Shown here in pieces: positions 20,424-30,953 of a DNA stretch of 64,000 nt. The notes under the pieces are model-generated. The model saw only the letters and a list, made by a program, of their open reading frames with translations. It had not been told where the DNA came from and did no database searches. Positions within the stretch are counted from its first letter, which is position 1, and each line of letters starts with the position of its first letter. The position numbers and the translations under genes are program-made. The DNA lies in NCBI GenBank assembly GCA_902623535.1, contig CACNUA010000004.1, positions 23,390 to 87,389 of the forward strand, given 5' to 3'. This DNA comes from an uncultured SAR86 cluster bacterium (GTDB taxonomy: Bacteria > Pseudomonadota > Gammaproteobacteria > Magnimaribacterales > D2472).

Positions 20424-22172
20424 ATTAAGCGTATCCTCAATCCAAGAATCAATATTCTCCTCTAGCATGTAAAGCGGTATAGCTCCTCTTTTTAAGACTT
20501 CATGATGAAAATCTTTAACATCGTATAAATCACCAAGCTTTTCTTGTGCTCTATTTTTCAGCTCAAGAATTTTAAGTTGACCAATTTTATATGCTAGAGC
20601 CTGTCCTGGCCAATTAATGTATCTATCAACTTCATTAATAATATCCTGCTGTGTTTTAGCAGAGTTATCTAAAAAATAGTTAATTGCATCTTGTCGAGAC
20701 CAATCCATATAATGCATGCCAGTATCTACCACAAGCCGAATAGCTCTCCACATATCATAAGTTAGCTGACCAAATTTAGAGTAGGGGTCCTTATAAAGCC
20801 CCATGTCATAACCAAGACTCTCACTGTAAAGTCCCCAACCCTCAACAAATGCAGTAAAGCCACCATATTTTCTAAAGTTTGGTAAGTCCAGTTCCATGGC
20901 TAGTGCAATTTGTAAGTGGTGTCCTGGAACTGCCTCGTGAACACTAAGAACTTCGATCTCATATTTAGGCCTAACTTCAGGTCTGTAGAGATTGACATAA
21001 TAATATCCAGCACGAGACCCATCAGCAGCAGGTCTTTGGTAATAGGCCGTTGTTGTATCGGGTGCACTTTCTTCAGGAATGGGCTTAATTCCATATGGTA
21101 TTGATGGTAATACTTTAAATAGATTTACTAGTTCAGGATCTAATCTTTTAGAGGTTGCTAGATATTCCTTAAATAAATCATCAGGATTATCGAAGTAAAA
21201 TTTAGGATTCGTTCGTAAGTCATTAAGAAAGCCCTTAAAAGTACCTTTCCAGGAAACAGATTCAATAACATCATCCATTTCATCCCTGATTCTTTTAACT
21301 TCATTTAATCCAATTTGATGAATTTCTTCAGGTGTTAAATCAGTTGTTGTGAACCTTCTAGCAGTAAATTCATAATATGCCTTACCACTAGGAATCTCGC
21401 TGATACCTATTGATGTCCTACAATTCGGAAGATATTCTTTCTCAAAAAATTTTAATAAGTTTTTATAGGCAGGAATGATATCTCTGCTAATGACTTCAAG
21501 CGCTTGATCTTGAATTTCTTTAATTTCATCTTCAGAAAATAAACGCGTATCCATTTCAGCGAAATGTTTAAAGAAGGGACTTTTATAAGCTGTAGTATTG
21601 GCTTGAAGTTTAATTTGCTCCTTTACTCTTTCCATTAAGATTTTAGGAGGCATAACATTGTTTTCAATGCCTTGGGAGGCTATAGCAATTTCATTAGTAA
21701 TTAGATCAGGAACTTTTTTAAGTCGTTCAATCCAGTCAATGTAGTGATCAATAGATCTAAAAGGCAAAACTGAGGTAGTATCGTGAAGTAATTGGATGCC
21801 ACCTCTGTGACTAAATGGCAGTAAATAAATTTTATATTGCTGCATCTCGACAGATTCAGATACTTGCTTAACGAACAATCTATAATTTGTTAAATCATCT
21901 TCACTAAATGATTTTGGATTAATGTTTTCTAACTCAATAAGCATCTCCTTTTCGTACTCGTGGTCTTTAAAGATTTTTCTTAAAGAGCTATCTCCCCATT
22001 CTTGGTTCCTTGAAAGGTCACCCATGCTTGAGGCATAAACTGGATTATCAGATATAACTTTATTCCATTGTTCATCAACAATTGAATTAAATCTATTAAT
22101 CTCTGAAACTTCCGAGCAAGAAGTAATTAGAAAAATAATAAGAAATGATTTTATAAAATTAGAAATGTCCAT
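20418..22172 (-). CDS. DUF885-family predicted zinc-peptidase lipoprotein
   Basis: Lipobox-like FLITSC near N-terminus; VHEAVPGHHLQIALA metal-binding motif. Confidence 0.85.
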   Translation of the reverse strand: MDISNFIKSFLIIFLITSCSEVSEINRFNSIVDEQWNKVISDNPVYASSMGDLSRNQEWGDSSLRKIFKDHEYEKEMLIELENINPKSFSEDDLTNYRLFVKQVSESVEMQQYKIYLLPFSHRGGIQLLHDTTSVLPFRSIDHYIDWIERLKKVPDLITNEIAIASQGIENNVMPPKILMERVKEQIKLQANTTAYKSPFFKHFAEMDTRLFSEDEIKEIQDQALEVISRDIIPAYKNLLKFFEKEYLPNCRTSIGISEIPSGKAYYEFTARRFTTTDLTPEEIHQIGLNEVKRIRDEMDDVIESVSWKGTFKGFLNDLRTNPKFYFDNPDDLFKEYLATSKRLDPELVNLFKVLPSIPYGIKPIPEESAPDTTTAYYQRPAADGSRAGYYYVNLYRPEVRPKYEIEVLSVHEAVPGHHLQIALAMELDLPNFRKYGGFTAFVEGWGLYSESLGYDMGLYKDPYSKFGQLTYDMWRAIRLVVDTGMHYMDWSRQDAINYFLDNSAKTQQDIINEVDRYINWPGQALAYKIGQLKILELKNRAQEKLGDLYDVKDFHHEVLKRGAIPLYMLEENIDSWIEDTLNL

Positions 22173-22173
22173 A

Positions 22174-23832
22174 TTACATATTTGGGTAATTTGGTCCTCC
22201 GGTTCCCTCTGGCGTTACCCATCTAATGTTTTGAGATGGATCTTTAATATCACATGTTTTGCAGTGGACACAGTTTTGAGCATTAATTACAAATTTATGT
22301 TCTCCATTATCCTCTACAACCTCATAAACACCTGCAGGACAGTACCTTTGGGCAGGCTCATCATAAATTGGTAAGTTAGTAGAAATAGGTATAGAAGGAT
22401 CTTTTAATTGTAAATGACACGGCTGATCTTCTTCATGATTTGTATTGGAAAGAAAAACTGAAGAAAGCTTATCAAAACTAACTTTTCCATCAGGTTTTGG
22501 GTAATCAATTTTAGGTGATTCAGAGACTTTCTTTAAACACGCATAATCAGGAGTTTTATGATGAAGAGTAAATGGCAGCTTTCCTCTAAAAATAAATTGA
22601 TCAATAGCAGCTAGGGCAACTCCTAGCAAACCCTTAAATCCTAATTTGAGGCCCTTATGCAAAAATGGACCCCAATTCCTTGCTTTGTAAAGTTCAGTAT
22701 TGATCCAAGAATTTACAAAAGCATTTTCGTATTCTGTTAAATCCCCATTGAGTTTATCGTTTACTATTGCATCAAAAACTACCTCGGAGGCCAGCATGCC
22801 AGATTTCATTGCTGTATGAGTCCCTTTAATTTTTGGAAAATTAAGAGTTCCTGCATTATCTCCAACCAATAAACCTCCTGGAAATGACATTTTTGGTCTT
22901 GATTGATATCCACCCTTAATCAGGGCTCTTGCACCATAAGCCACTCGAGTTCCTTTTTCTAGTATATTTTTAATATCTTTATGCTGTTTCCATTGTTGGA
23001 ATTCATCAAATGGACTTAAATGAGGATTGTCGTAATCCAAAGGCACTACATAACCTAAGTAAACCTGATTATTTTCACCATGATAAAAATATGATCCAGA
23101 GATAGTTCCATTGCTTGGCCATCCCATGGTATGCATTACTGTCCCTTCTTGGTGATCTTCGGGTTGAATGTCCCAAATTTCTTTAAATCCAATTCCATAA
23201 TGTTGTGGATCTTTTTCATTATCTAAGTTGAATTTAGCGATTAATTCTTTTCCTAAATGTCCTCTGCAGCCTTCAGCAAAGATAGTGTACTTACCGCGTA
23301 ATTCCATCTCTGGTTGATAACTTGGCTTTTTTTCACCATTTTGTGAAACTCCCATTTCTCCAGTAACTATTCCTTTAACTATGCCATCTTCAACAATAAT
23401 ATCTGAGGCAGTAAAGCCTGGAAAAATCTCTACTCCCAATTGCTCAGCTTGTTCTCCAAGCCATCTACAGAAATTAGCCAAGCTCATAATATAATTCCCA
23501 TGATTATTAAATGTGGGTATCAAAAAGGTTGGAAAGGGTATTTTAAAGGATGAATTTTGGGAGATCATGAATTTAACAACATCTTTTTTAGCAGGATTAT
23601 TTAAAGGGGCTCCTTTATCCTTCCAATCGGGAATAAGTTCATTCAATGCGGTTGGCTCAAAGACATTACCTGAAAGTATATGTGCTCCTATTTCCGAGCC
23701 TTTTTCAATTATACATATGCTTAATTCTTTATTATTTTCTTTTGCTAATTGTGCAAGCTTTATGGCGCTACTTAATCCTGACGGACCAGCTCCTACAATT
23801 ACTACATCGTAGTCCATAACATCACGTTCCAT
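22174..23832 (-). CDS. Electron transfer flavoprotein-ubiquinone oxidoreductase
   Basis: VVIVGAGPSGLSSAIKLAQ FAD motif; C-terminal 4Fe-4S NAQNCVHCKTCDIKDPSQNIRWVTPEGTGGPNYPNM; true start may be ATG 23817. Confidence 0.95.
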   Translation of the reverse strand: MERDVMDYDVVIVGAGPSGLSSAIKLAQLAKENNKELSICIIEKGSEIGAHILSGNVFEPTALNELIPDWKDKGAPLNNPAKKDVVKFMISQNSSFKIPFPTFLIPTFNNHGNYIMSLANFCRWLGEQAEQLGVEIFPGFTASDIIVEDGIVKGIVTGEMGVSQNGEKKPSYQPEMELRGKYTIFAEGCRGHLGKELIAKFNLDNEKDPQHYGIGFKEIWDIQPEDHQEGTVMHTMGWPSNGTISGSYFYHGENNQVYLGYVVPLDYDNPHLSPFDEFQQWKQHKDIKNILEKGTRVAYGARALIKGGYQSRPKMSFPGGLLVGDNAGTLNFPKIKGTHTAMKSGMLASEVVFDAIVNDKLNGDLTEYENAFVNSWINTELYKARNWGPFLHKGLKLGFKGLLGVALAAIDQFIFRGKLPFTLHHKTPDYACLKKVSESPKIDYPKPDGKVSFDKLSSVFLSNTNHEEDQPCHLQLKDPSIPISTNLPIYDEPAQRYCPAGVYEVVEDNGEHKFVINAQNCVHCKTCDIKDPSQNIRWVTPEGTGGPNYPNM

Positions 23833-23917
23833 GATTGATCCTTTGGCTTTTATTTTTCTTAAAAAACATTACAATTATAGCTCTTAAACTAAGTTCACAC
23901 TATATTACTTAATAAAT

Positions 23918-24667
23918 ATGAAAATTCTCGTACCAATTAAAAGAGTTGTTGACTATAACGTTAAGGTAAGGCCACTTAGCGATAATTCAAATGTTGATTT
24001 GAATAATGTGAAAATGGCAGTCAATCCATTTTGTGAAATTGCTGTAGAAGAGGCAGTGCGATTAAAAGAAAGTGGTGCAGCTACTGAGATTATTGCTGTT
24101 ACTGTTGGTACATCTGCTTCACAGGAACAGCTAAGGACTGCTTTAGCGTTAGGTTGCGATAGAGCAATTCTCATAGAATCTGAAGAAAATCCTGAGCCTT
24201 TAGTCATAGCAAAGGCATTAGCAAAAATTGCTGAAGAAGAAAATCCTGATCTCATTATTTTAGGAAAACAGGCCATTGACGGTGACAATAATCAAACTGG
24301 TCAAATGCTCTCTGCAATACTTGATCTACCACAAGCTACTTTTGCTTCAAATTTAGTAATTGAAGGGCAGACTGCAAATGTAACTAGGGAAATAGACGGT
24401 GGATTGCAAACCATCAAGGTTAATTTACCTGCAATTGTAACAACGGATTTAAGATTAAATGAACCAAGATATGCATCGTTACCAAATATCATGAAAGCAA
24501 AGAAAAAAGAGCTTGCTACGAAAAGCATTAATGATCTTGGCATTGATACATCGGCAAGAACAGAAATTATATCTGTAGAACTACCACCACAAAGACAAGC
24601 CGGTATAAAAGTTGAGTCAGTTGATGAGTTGGTTGATAAATTAAAAAATGAGGCTAAGGCAATATGA
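23918..24667 (+). CDS. etfB: Electron transfer flavoprotein beta subunit
   Basis: [49 protein letters not shown]. Confidence 0.95.
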   Translation: MKILVPIKRVVDYNVKVRPLSDNSNVDLNNVKMAVNPFCEIAVEEAVRLKESGAATEIIAVTVGTSASQEQLRTALALGCDRAILIESEENPEPLVIAKALAKIAEEENPDLIILGKQAIDGDNNQTGQMLSAILDLPQATFASNLVIEGQTANVTREIDGGLQTIKVNLPAIVTTDLRLNEPRYASLPNIMKAKKKELATKSINDLGIDTSARTEIISVELPPQRQAGIKVESVDELVDKLKNEAKAI

Positions 24668-25590
24668 GTATTTTAGTAATAGCGGAACATGATAACACCA
24701 GTATTAGACCGTCAACCCTTAATACCATAGCCGCAGCAAAGCTATTAGGTGATGACATACATCTATTTGTTGCAACTAATAACTCCGAACTACCTAATTC
24801 CGCATCAACCATAGAAAATATTTCTAAGGTAATTGCAAGTATCGATGACACCTTAGAACATCAACTTCCCGAAGCTCTTGCTCCAATGATAAAAGAGATA
24901 GCAACAAGTTATTCTCATGTATTAGCACCAGCAACAACATTTGGAAAAAACTTAATGCCTAGAGCTAGTGCGCTCTTAGATTCACAACAGATATCAGATA
25001 TATCAGGAGTGATTGATCAAGATACATTTAAAAGACCGATTTATGCTGGAAGTTGTATTGCCACAGTTAAATCTAATGATTCTATTAAGCTTATTACTGT
25101 TAGAGCTACTGCCTTTGATCCTGTGCAGCTTATTGGGGGCTCTGCAGCTGTTGAAAGTTTTGATAGTGTTGCAAGTAATGATAAAAGTGAATTTGTAAGT
25201 GAGGAAATCGCTAAAAGTGATAGACCTGAATTAACAGCAGCTGATGTAATCATTTCTGGTGGTAGAGGTATGCAATCAGGTGATAACTTCCATCTCTTAG
25301 AAACTATTGCGGATAAACTTGGTGCTGCTGTTGGTGCTTCAAGGGCTGCCGTTGATGCTGGATTTGTTCCAAATGACTATCAAGTGGGTCAAACAGGAAA
25401 AATTGTTGCCCCAAATCTATATATTGCAGTGGGTATATCTGGTGCCATTCAACACCTTGCGGGGATGAAAGACTCAAAAGTTATTGTAGCCATTAACAAA
25501 GATGAAGATGCACCAATATTTCAAGTTTCTGATTATGGCTTAGTAGCAGACCTTTTTAATGTTCTTCCTGAGCTTGCTGATAAAATTTAA
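24664..25590 (+). CDS. etfA: Electron transfer flavoprotein alpha subunit
   Basis: [51 protein letters not shown]. Confidence 0.95.
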   Translation: MSILVIAEHDNTSIRPSTLNTIAAAKLLGDDIHLFVATNNSELPNSASTIENISKVIASIDDTLEHQLPEALAPMIKEIATSYSHVLAPATTFGKNLMPRASALLDSQQISDISGVIDQDTFKRPIYAGSCIATVKSNDSIKLITVRATAFDPVQLIGGSAAVESFDSVASNDKSEFVSEEIAKSDRPELTAADVIISGGRGMQSGDNFHLLETIADKLGAAVGASRAAVDAGFVPNDYQVGQTGKIVAPNLYIAVGISGAIQHLAGMKDSKVIVAINKDEDAPIFQVSDYGLVADLFNVLPELADKI

Positions 25591-25591
25591 C

Positions 25592-26683
25592 TTACTGATT
25601 TAAAGTTATATTTTTAGAGAGCGAATCAAGTGCACTCGAGCTATTTCCATTAATAATTTCATGTTCTTTTGCAGAAAGGCAATATCTCCATAATGGATAT
25701 TCTTTAGCTACACCCATTCCACCATGAAGGTGCTGTGCCGCATAGGACGTTCTGTGTAAGACATTACCAGTTATATATTTTAAATTTAAGATTTGATTTT
25801 CGAAATCAATACCTGAGCTATATAAATATGATGCTTGTTGCAGGTTTAGATCAAGCTCTTGATGATCTATAAACATATTTGCAGCGCGGTGTGATACTGC
25901 TTGAAATGATCCAATAGGCCTATCAAACTGTTCCCTTTCACTTGTATAAGCTGCAGTTAATTCCAACATCTTTAATATCATACCTCTAGCTAAAGAAGCC
26001 TGGATAAGTACTCTTCGAGCATAGATATTCTTTAATAAAAAAAGTCCTTCACCTGATTTATTGATAATTGATTCTTTACTAACAATTACACCATCAAGAT
26101 TTAACTTGGAGTAGGGCGTCTTACTGGTGACATCAAGAGAAGTAATTTCTAATTGATCCGTTTCTATAAGGGCTAAATATACTCCATCATTAGTAATAAA
26201 GGATATTAAAGCTTTCTTAGCAATATCTAGATTATAAGAGAGTATTTTTGTACCTGATAGCCTATAGCCACGGTTTGATAATTTACCGGCAACATTTGGA
26301 GATTCAATTTCAAAATTTAATGGCTCATTAAGTGCAGATGTATATGAATATAATTTGTTTGAAACTAAATCAGTAATTATTTCTGAAAGCCCATTAAAAG
26401 ATGATTCATGGAGTGTAATTAAAACATCTGATGCTAATGCAGTAAGATTAAGAGGACTATTCGAATATCCCAGTTCTTCAGATAATATCTTAATAACATC
26501 AAAATTAATTTTATTCGTATCTTTATCCACAAGATAACCGCTGTTAATAAGCTCACTAAGTAATGCTGGATCATATCTGTGAGAATCAAATTTTTTCAGG
26601 TAGTCCTCATTACTGAAGGACTCTAGGAGTTTTTTTAGACTTTCTCTAATTAACTTTTCTTCATTAGATAACGAAAAATCCAT
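25592..26683 (-). CDS. Acyl-CoA dehydrogenase family protein, short subunit without recognisable catalytic Glu (beta-like)
   Basis: TSEREQFDRPIGSFQAVSHRAANM; AAQHLHGGMGVAKEYPLWRY; Arg in NIYARRVLIQ where the upstream partner has Glu; 1-nt overlap with partner. Confidence 0.87.
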   Translation of the reverse strand: MDFSLSNEEKLIRESLKKLLESFSNEDYLKKFDSHRYDPALLSELINSGYLVDKDTNKINFDVIKILSEELGYSNSPLNLTALASDVLITLHESSFNGLSEIITDLVSNKLYSYTSALNEPLNFEIESPNVAGKLSNRGYRLSGTKILSYNLDIAKKALISFITNDGVYLALIETDQLEITSLDVTSKTPYSKLNLDGVIVSKESIINKSGEGLFLLKNIYARRVLIQASLARGMILKMLELTAAYTSEREQFDRPIGSFQAVSHRAANMFIDHQELDLNLQQASYLYSSGIDFENQILNLKYITGNVLHRTSYAAQHLHGGMGVAKEYPLWRYCLSAKEHEIINGNSSSALDSLSKNITLNQ

Positions 26684-27861
26684 TATCTTGATCTTGGCAT
26701 TAATAGCCCTGCCATAGAAATGATATCTCGTTGCACTTCATTAGTTCCACCACCAAAAGTAAGGATTGAGGCAGTTCTATACATCCTTTCCAATCTACTA
26801 TTAAGAATTGATAAGCTGTCATCTCTGATAATTGAGAGTTCACCAAAGATCTCCATCATCATTCTGTAAGCTTCTATAAAATACTCAGAACCATATATCT
26901 TAGCTAGAGAAGCATCTGTCATTGAAAGGACATTATTCTCCATTCCCCAAACCTGTTTCCAACAAATTAATTTTAGCGTCTCCAAACCAGAATAGATTTT
27001 TGCAAAATTGGATTTAACCCATTCAATATCTGAAAGAACATTTGTTGAGTCAACCTTTGTTGATTTTGCTAACGATAATAGCTGATGATACAACTCATCT
27101 ACTGGTCCATGATTGACTAGAGCAAGTCTTTCTAGATTTAATTGACTCGTTATTAGATTCCATCCAGAATTTAGCTCACCTACTAAATTGTTTTTTGAAA
27201 CAAAGATATCATCATAGTAAGTCATATTAGTCGTTACATCACCTAGAGTCTGAATAGGCGTATAAGAGAACCCATCATCATCAGTAGGAACAATAAACAT
27301 TGAAATGCCTTTATGCTTTTTAACCTTATTATTTGTCCTAGCTGCCAACCAAATATAGTCAGCATAATTAGCTAAACTAGTCCAAATCTTTTGGCCATTA
27401 ATTTTAAATCCTTCCTTATAGGGCAATGCTTGTGTCTTAAGTGATGCTAAATCAGTTCCAGCGTTTGGCTCTGAATACCCTATGGCAAAAATAGTTTCGC
27501 CCTTTAGAATAGATTTTGCGATAGTTTCTTTAGCCCAATCAGATCCATACCGAGCAATCATTGGCCCAACAGACTCAGTCGTTAAAAATGGAAAAGGAAA
27601 TCCAGTTCTCATAATCTCCTCAACAAAGATATATTGCTCTATTGGAGTGAACTCTTTGCCACCAAATTCTTTTGGCCAACTTAAGCCAATCCATCCATCT
27701 TGACCCATAATTTTTAATGCTTTTTTAAATTCTGGACCTCCACCTTCAAAAAACTGTTGATCACTCATCTCACTCAAAAGTTCTTTATTTAATAAAGATG
27801 AGAAATACTCCTTAAGCTCATCTTTAAGTTTTTGTTGTTTCTTTGTTAATTCAATTTTCAT
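26683..27861 (-). CDS. Acyl-CoA dehydrogenase, long subunit with catalytic-type Glu (alpha-like)
   Basis: GYSEPNAGTDLASLKT, QKIWTSLANYADYIWLAART, QLNLERLALV, FGGGTNEVQRDI. Confidence 0.9.
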   Translation of the reverse strand: MKIELTKKQQKLKDELKEYFSSLLNKELLSEMSDQQFFEGGGPEFKKALKIMGQDGWIGLSWPKEFGGKEFTPIEQYIFVEEIMRTGFPFPFLTTESVGPMIARYGSDWAKETIAKSILKGETIFAIGYSEPNAGTDLASLKTQALPYKEGFKINGQKIWTSLANYADYIWLAARTNNKVKKHKGISMFIVPTDDDGFSYTPIQTLGDVTTNMTYYDDIFVSKNNLVGELNSGWNLITSQLNLERLALVNHGPVDELYHQLLSLAKSTKVDSTNVLSDIEWVKSNFAKIYSGLETLKLICWKQVWGMENNVLSMTDASLAKIYGSEYFIEAYRMMMEIFGELSIIRDDSLSILNSRLERMYRTASILTFGGGTNEVQRDIISMAGLLMPRSR

Positions 27862-27864
27862 AGT

Positions 27865-29184
27865 TCATTCATAGATGTTTAATAATGATTTTAAGAAATT
27901 TCTTTCATTATCCCATTCTTTTCTTCCACCGGATAATCCTAATCTAACAACAATTAATTCTAATTCAGGAATAACAAATAATCTTTGGCCTTGAAATCCG
28001 TTTGCTGAAAACATTTTTTGCTCAATATCATAAAATGCTGGACTAATCTCTTTATCACTTGTATTAAGCCACCATTGACCACCATAATTTTTAATTAATT
28101 TATCGTTATTTAATCTTGTAGGTTGGGTCATAAGATCAAACATTTTTTTACTTATAAATGATTCATCATTCTTTGATGCATTCATCATCATAATACCAAC
28201 CTTTAACCATGACTCAGCGCTTACATATCCAAAAGAGGAAGCTATAAAATTTCCTAGATTGTCGGTTCCAAAATAAATGTTGTTAAGATCTAAAGGTTCA
28301 AAAATATAGTATTTGTACAATTCGATTGGAGTAAAACCAAGAGTACTAGCCTTTTCCGTCATTTTAAAATTTAGGAGATTTGTAGCTGCTGATGAATAAG
28401 ACCAATAATCACCTGGTTTATGTGCCATTTCTAATGAAGATAAATACAAACCAACATTTTCTGAAGTTATCATTGCAAAATAGTCTGTTAAAGGAAAATA
28501 AGATTCCTTATAGTCCAATCCATCAACGTGATTCAGCAAATGCTTAAACGTTAATTCACTCCCATTATCAGCTCTGTTTGGAAGAACTTTATCGGTTAAT
28601 TCAAAGTATCCTTCACCATGCATTCTTGAAAACAGCACAGAGGATAGAGATTTAGTCATGCTCCAAGATAATAAAGGGGTCTCTGCATTTGAGAATAAAT
28701 CATATGACTCACCAGAGACCGAATTCTTATAAAAAACTAGCAAAGCTCTTGTGCCAGGATCCTTTTCTAGTTCCTCATCGATTAAATTTTGAACTTCCTT
28801 ATTAATGTTTCTTCTTGTAAGAGAGGTATTAGATGAAGGATTGTTTATTACTGAAACTATATTGTTGTTGGGAGTACATCCATAGCTTTCTTTAAAGTAT
28901 ATTTTTGAGCTTGAGGGACCAAACTTTACTTCAACAGATTTTTCATCCTTGTCGATTGAATAATCTATAAGATTAAAAATTAAGTTATCAAAAAGGGGTA
29001 TTCCAAATGGATCAGTCCGACCTTCTTGCTTTCGGATAGATTCGAGCGGTCTTTTTGAAATGAAGTAACTGCCACACGCAACCTGAGATGAAAAAAAAGC
29101 GACCTGATTACTTATAAATAAAGCAATTCCATATAAATAAGAAATTACCAAAAATAAAATTAACTGAGTAAATATTCTAATCAT
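27865..29184 (-). CDS. Serine hydrolase, beta-lactamase/penicillin-binding protein family (class C-like)
   Basis: SWSMTKSLSSVLFSRM (SxxK), YSSAATNLL (YxS/N-like), N-terminal TM/signal. Confidence 0.85.
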   Translation of the reverse strand: MIRIFTQLILFLVISYLYGIALFISNQVAFFSSQVACGSYFISKRPLESIRKQEGRTDPFGIPLFDNLIFNLIDYSIDKDEKSVEVKFGPSSSKIYFKESYGCTPNNNIVSVINNPSSNTSLTRRNINKEVQNLIDEELEKDPGTRALLVFYKNSVSGESYDLFSNAETPLLSWSMTKSLSSVLFSRMHGEGYFELTDKVLPNRADNGSELTFKHLLNHVDGLDYKESYFPLTDYFAMITSENVGLYLSSLEMAHKPGDYWSYSSAATNLLNFKMTEKASTLGFTPIELYKYYIFEPLDLNNIYFGTDNLGNFIASSFGYVSAESWLKVGIMMMNASKNDESFISKKMFDLMTQPTRLNNDKLIKNYGGQWWLNTSDKEISPAFYDIEQKMFSANGFQGQRLFVIPELELIVVRLGLSGGRKEWDNERNFLKSLLNIYE

Positions 29185-30190
29185 CCAAAATACCTATCAA
29201 TTCAATGTGTCGAGTATTTACAAACTGATCAAAAATAGCAGATTTATTAATTTTTTTATTAAGCAATTTTAAATCTCGAAAAAACGTCTCGCTGTTACAT
29301 GATATATATATTATCTGTTCAAACTTTTTAATAAAATCAATTGATTCAGTTGATAGTCCTGATCTTGGTGGATCAACTAAGATAGTATCAAATTTATATG
29401 ACTTAAGATCGAAATCATTCAGTCTTCTGAAGGTTTTACCAGTAAATGCTTCAATTGTTTCGAGATCAGACAATCTAGCAATATTAATATTCTTAAAGTT
29501 ATTCTTTTTAATTGATGAATGTAGATGACTTATTGCTTTACGATTATTTTCAGTAGCAAATACATGATTGAAGTATTTAGATAATGGGAGGGTAAAGGTC
29601 CCGCAACCACAATAAAGCTCTAATAGATTGCTAGATTGATATTTGATATTAAGATTTTTACAAATAAAATTGATCATTCTAGGCATTAAATAAAAATTTG
29701 GTTGAAAAAAGCTTTCATCATCTTGTTTTATCCAAAAACTTTCATTACTTAGTTTTACATTTGACCAGTACTCATTGGAACTTCCATAAATTTTTCCCCT
29801 TGATCTACCAACAAAAAGTATGTTTTTGTATTTATCTTCAATGTCTTTAATTTCTAATGCCCATTTCTTATCTAGCGGGCTGTGATAAATCAAAGTACAA
29901 ATTGTCGTGGCATTATTGGATCTATAATTAATACCAAATAATTTATTTTTTAAAGTTTTAGAGCAATTAATATCATTAAGAATTTTTTCCATATTATTGC
30001 TAATCATTTTTATGGGAACATTTGATTTTGAAAAAAATATTCGTGATTCACCATCTATCATGGTGTAACAGTCATTTTTATAACCAAATTCAATTCTACT
30101 TCTAAAATTTTTTGATGGAGATATAAAAACTTCAGGATTTGCTGAAAGTTCATTGAAAGAGTTAACGATTTCAAGGATTTTATTATTCAC
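29177..30190 (-). CDS. trmA: tRNA (uracil-5-)-methyltransferase TrmA-like
   Basis: FFQPNFYLMPRMI, LLELYCGCGTFTLPLS, ILVDPPRSGL, IIYISCNSETF. Confidence 0.9.
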   Translation of the reverse strand: MNNKILEIVNSFNELSANPEVFISPSKNFRSRIEFGYKNDCYTMIDGESRIFFSKSNVPIKMISNNMEKILNDINCSKTLKNKLFGINYRSNNATTICTLIYHSPLDKKWALEIKDIEDKYKNILFVGRSRGKIYGSSNEYWSNVKLSNESFWIKQDDESFFQPNFYLMPRMINFICKNLNIKYQSSNLLELYCGCGTFTLPLSKYFNHVFATENNRKAISHLHSSIKKNNFKNINIARLSDLETIEAFTGKTFRRLNDFDLKSYKFDTILVDPPRSGLSTESIDFIKKFEQIIYISCNSETFFRDLKLLNKKINKSAIFDQFVNTRHIELIGILDD

Positions 30191-30351
30191 GTAATTAAAT
30201 TAATTATTAGTAGTACAAAAAATATAAATGAGCAGTTAATAATTAAAAATAAAAATATAAATTTTCCTAAACTTATATCTTTCATATCATTTTCTAAATC
30301 AGACGATTTTCTTATGCCAAAAAAAGAGGCTATGATACGCTTTAACCACAT
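30187..30351 (-). CDS. DUF2970-like small membrane protein
   Basis: MWLKRIIASFFGIRKSSDLENDMKDISLGKFIFLFLIINCSFIFFVLLIINLIT; start moved to second Met to avoid overlap with nfuA. Confidence 0.6.
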   Translation of the reverse strand: MWLKRIIASFFGIRKSSDLENDMKDISLGKFIFLFLIINCSFIFFVLLIINLIT

Positions 30352-30356
30352 TAAAT

Positions 30357-30953
30357 ATGAGCGAAATAATAACAATTACAGAATCAGCAGAGAAGTATCT
30401 AGCAAAACTTCTTGATGAAAAAAAAGATAGAAGCATGGCAGTTAGAGTCTTTGTTAGTGATCCTGGAACACCTAAAGCAGAAACCTGTCTCGCTTTTTGT
30501 AAAATTGGTGAGCATGAAGATCAAGATACATTAATAGAATTGAAGACCTTAAAGGTTTTTGTGGAAACTCGATCAATACCTTTTCTTGAGGATGCAGAAA
30601 TTAACTTTGATACTGATAATTTTGGGGGTCAGTTAACCATCAAATCTCCAAATTCTAGACTTCCAAATATTTCTCCAGATAGTCCCCTTGAAGATAAAGT
30701 AAATTATGTAATCTATAATGAGATTAATCCAATGCTTGAATCGCATGGTGGGGTTGTAAACTTAGTTGAAATAACTGACGAGGGTGATGCTGTTTTGCAA
30801 TTTGGAGGCGGTTGTCAGGGATGTGGAATGGTAGATGTAACCCTAAAAGATGGCATTGAAAAGACTCTGTTAGAAAAATTTTCTGAATTAAAATCGGTCA
30901 AGGATATTACCGATCATTCCTTAACAGAAAATGCTTATTATTCAGAATCCTGA
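30357..30953 (+). CDS. nfuA: Fe/S biogenesis protein NfuA (degenerate A-type + NifU-like domains)
   Basis: C-terminal NPMLESHGGVVNLVEI...FGGGCQGCGMVDVTLKDGIE. Confidence 0.92.
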   Translation: MSEIITITESAEKYLAKLLDEKKDRSMAVRVFVSDPGTPKAETCLAFCKIGEHEDQDTLIELKTLKVFVETRSIPFLEDAEINFDTDNFGGQLTIKSPNSRLPNISPDSPLEDKVNYVIYNEINPMLESHGGVVNLVEITDEGDAVLQFGGGCQGCGMVDVTLKDGIEKTLLEKFSELKSVKDITDHSLTENAYYSES

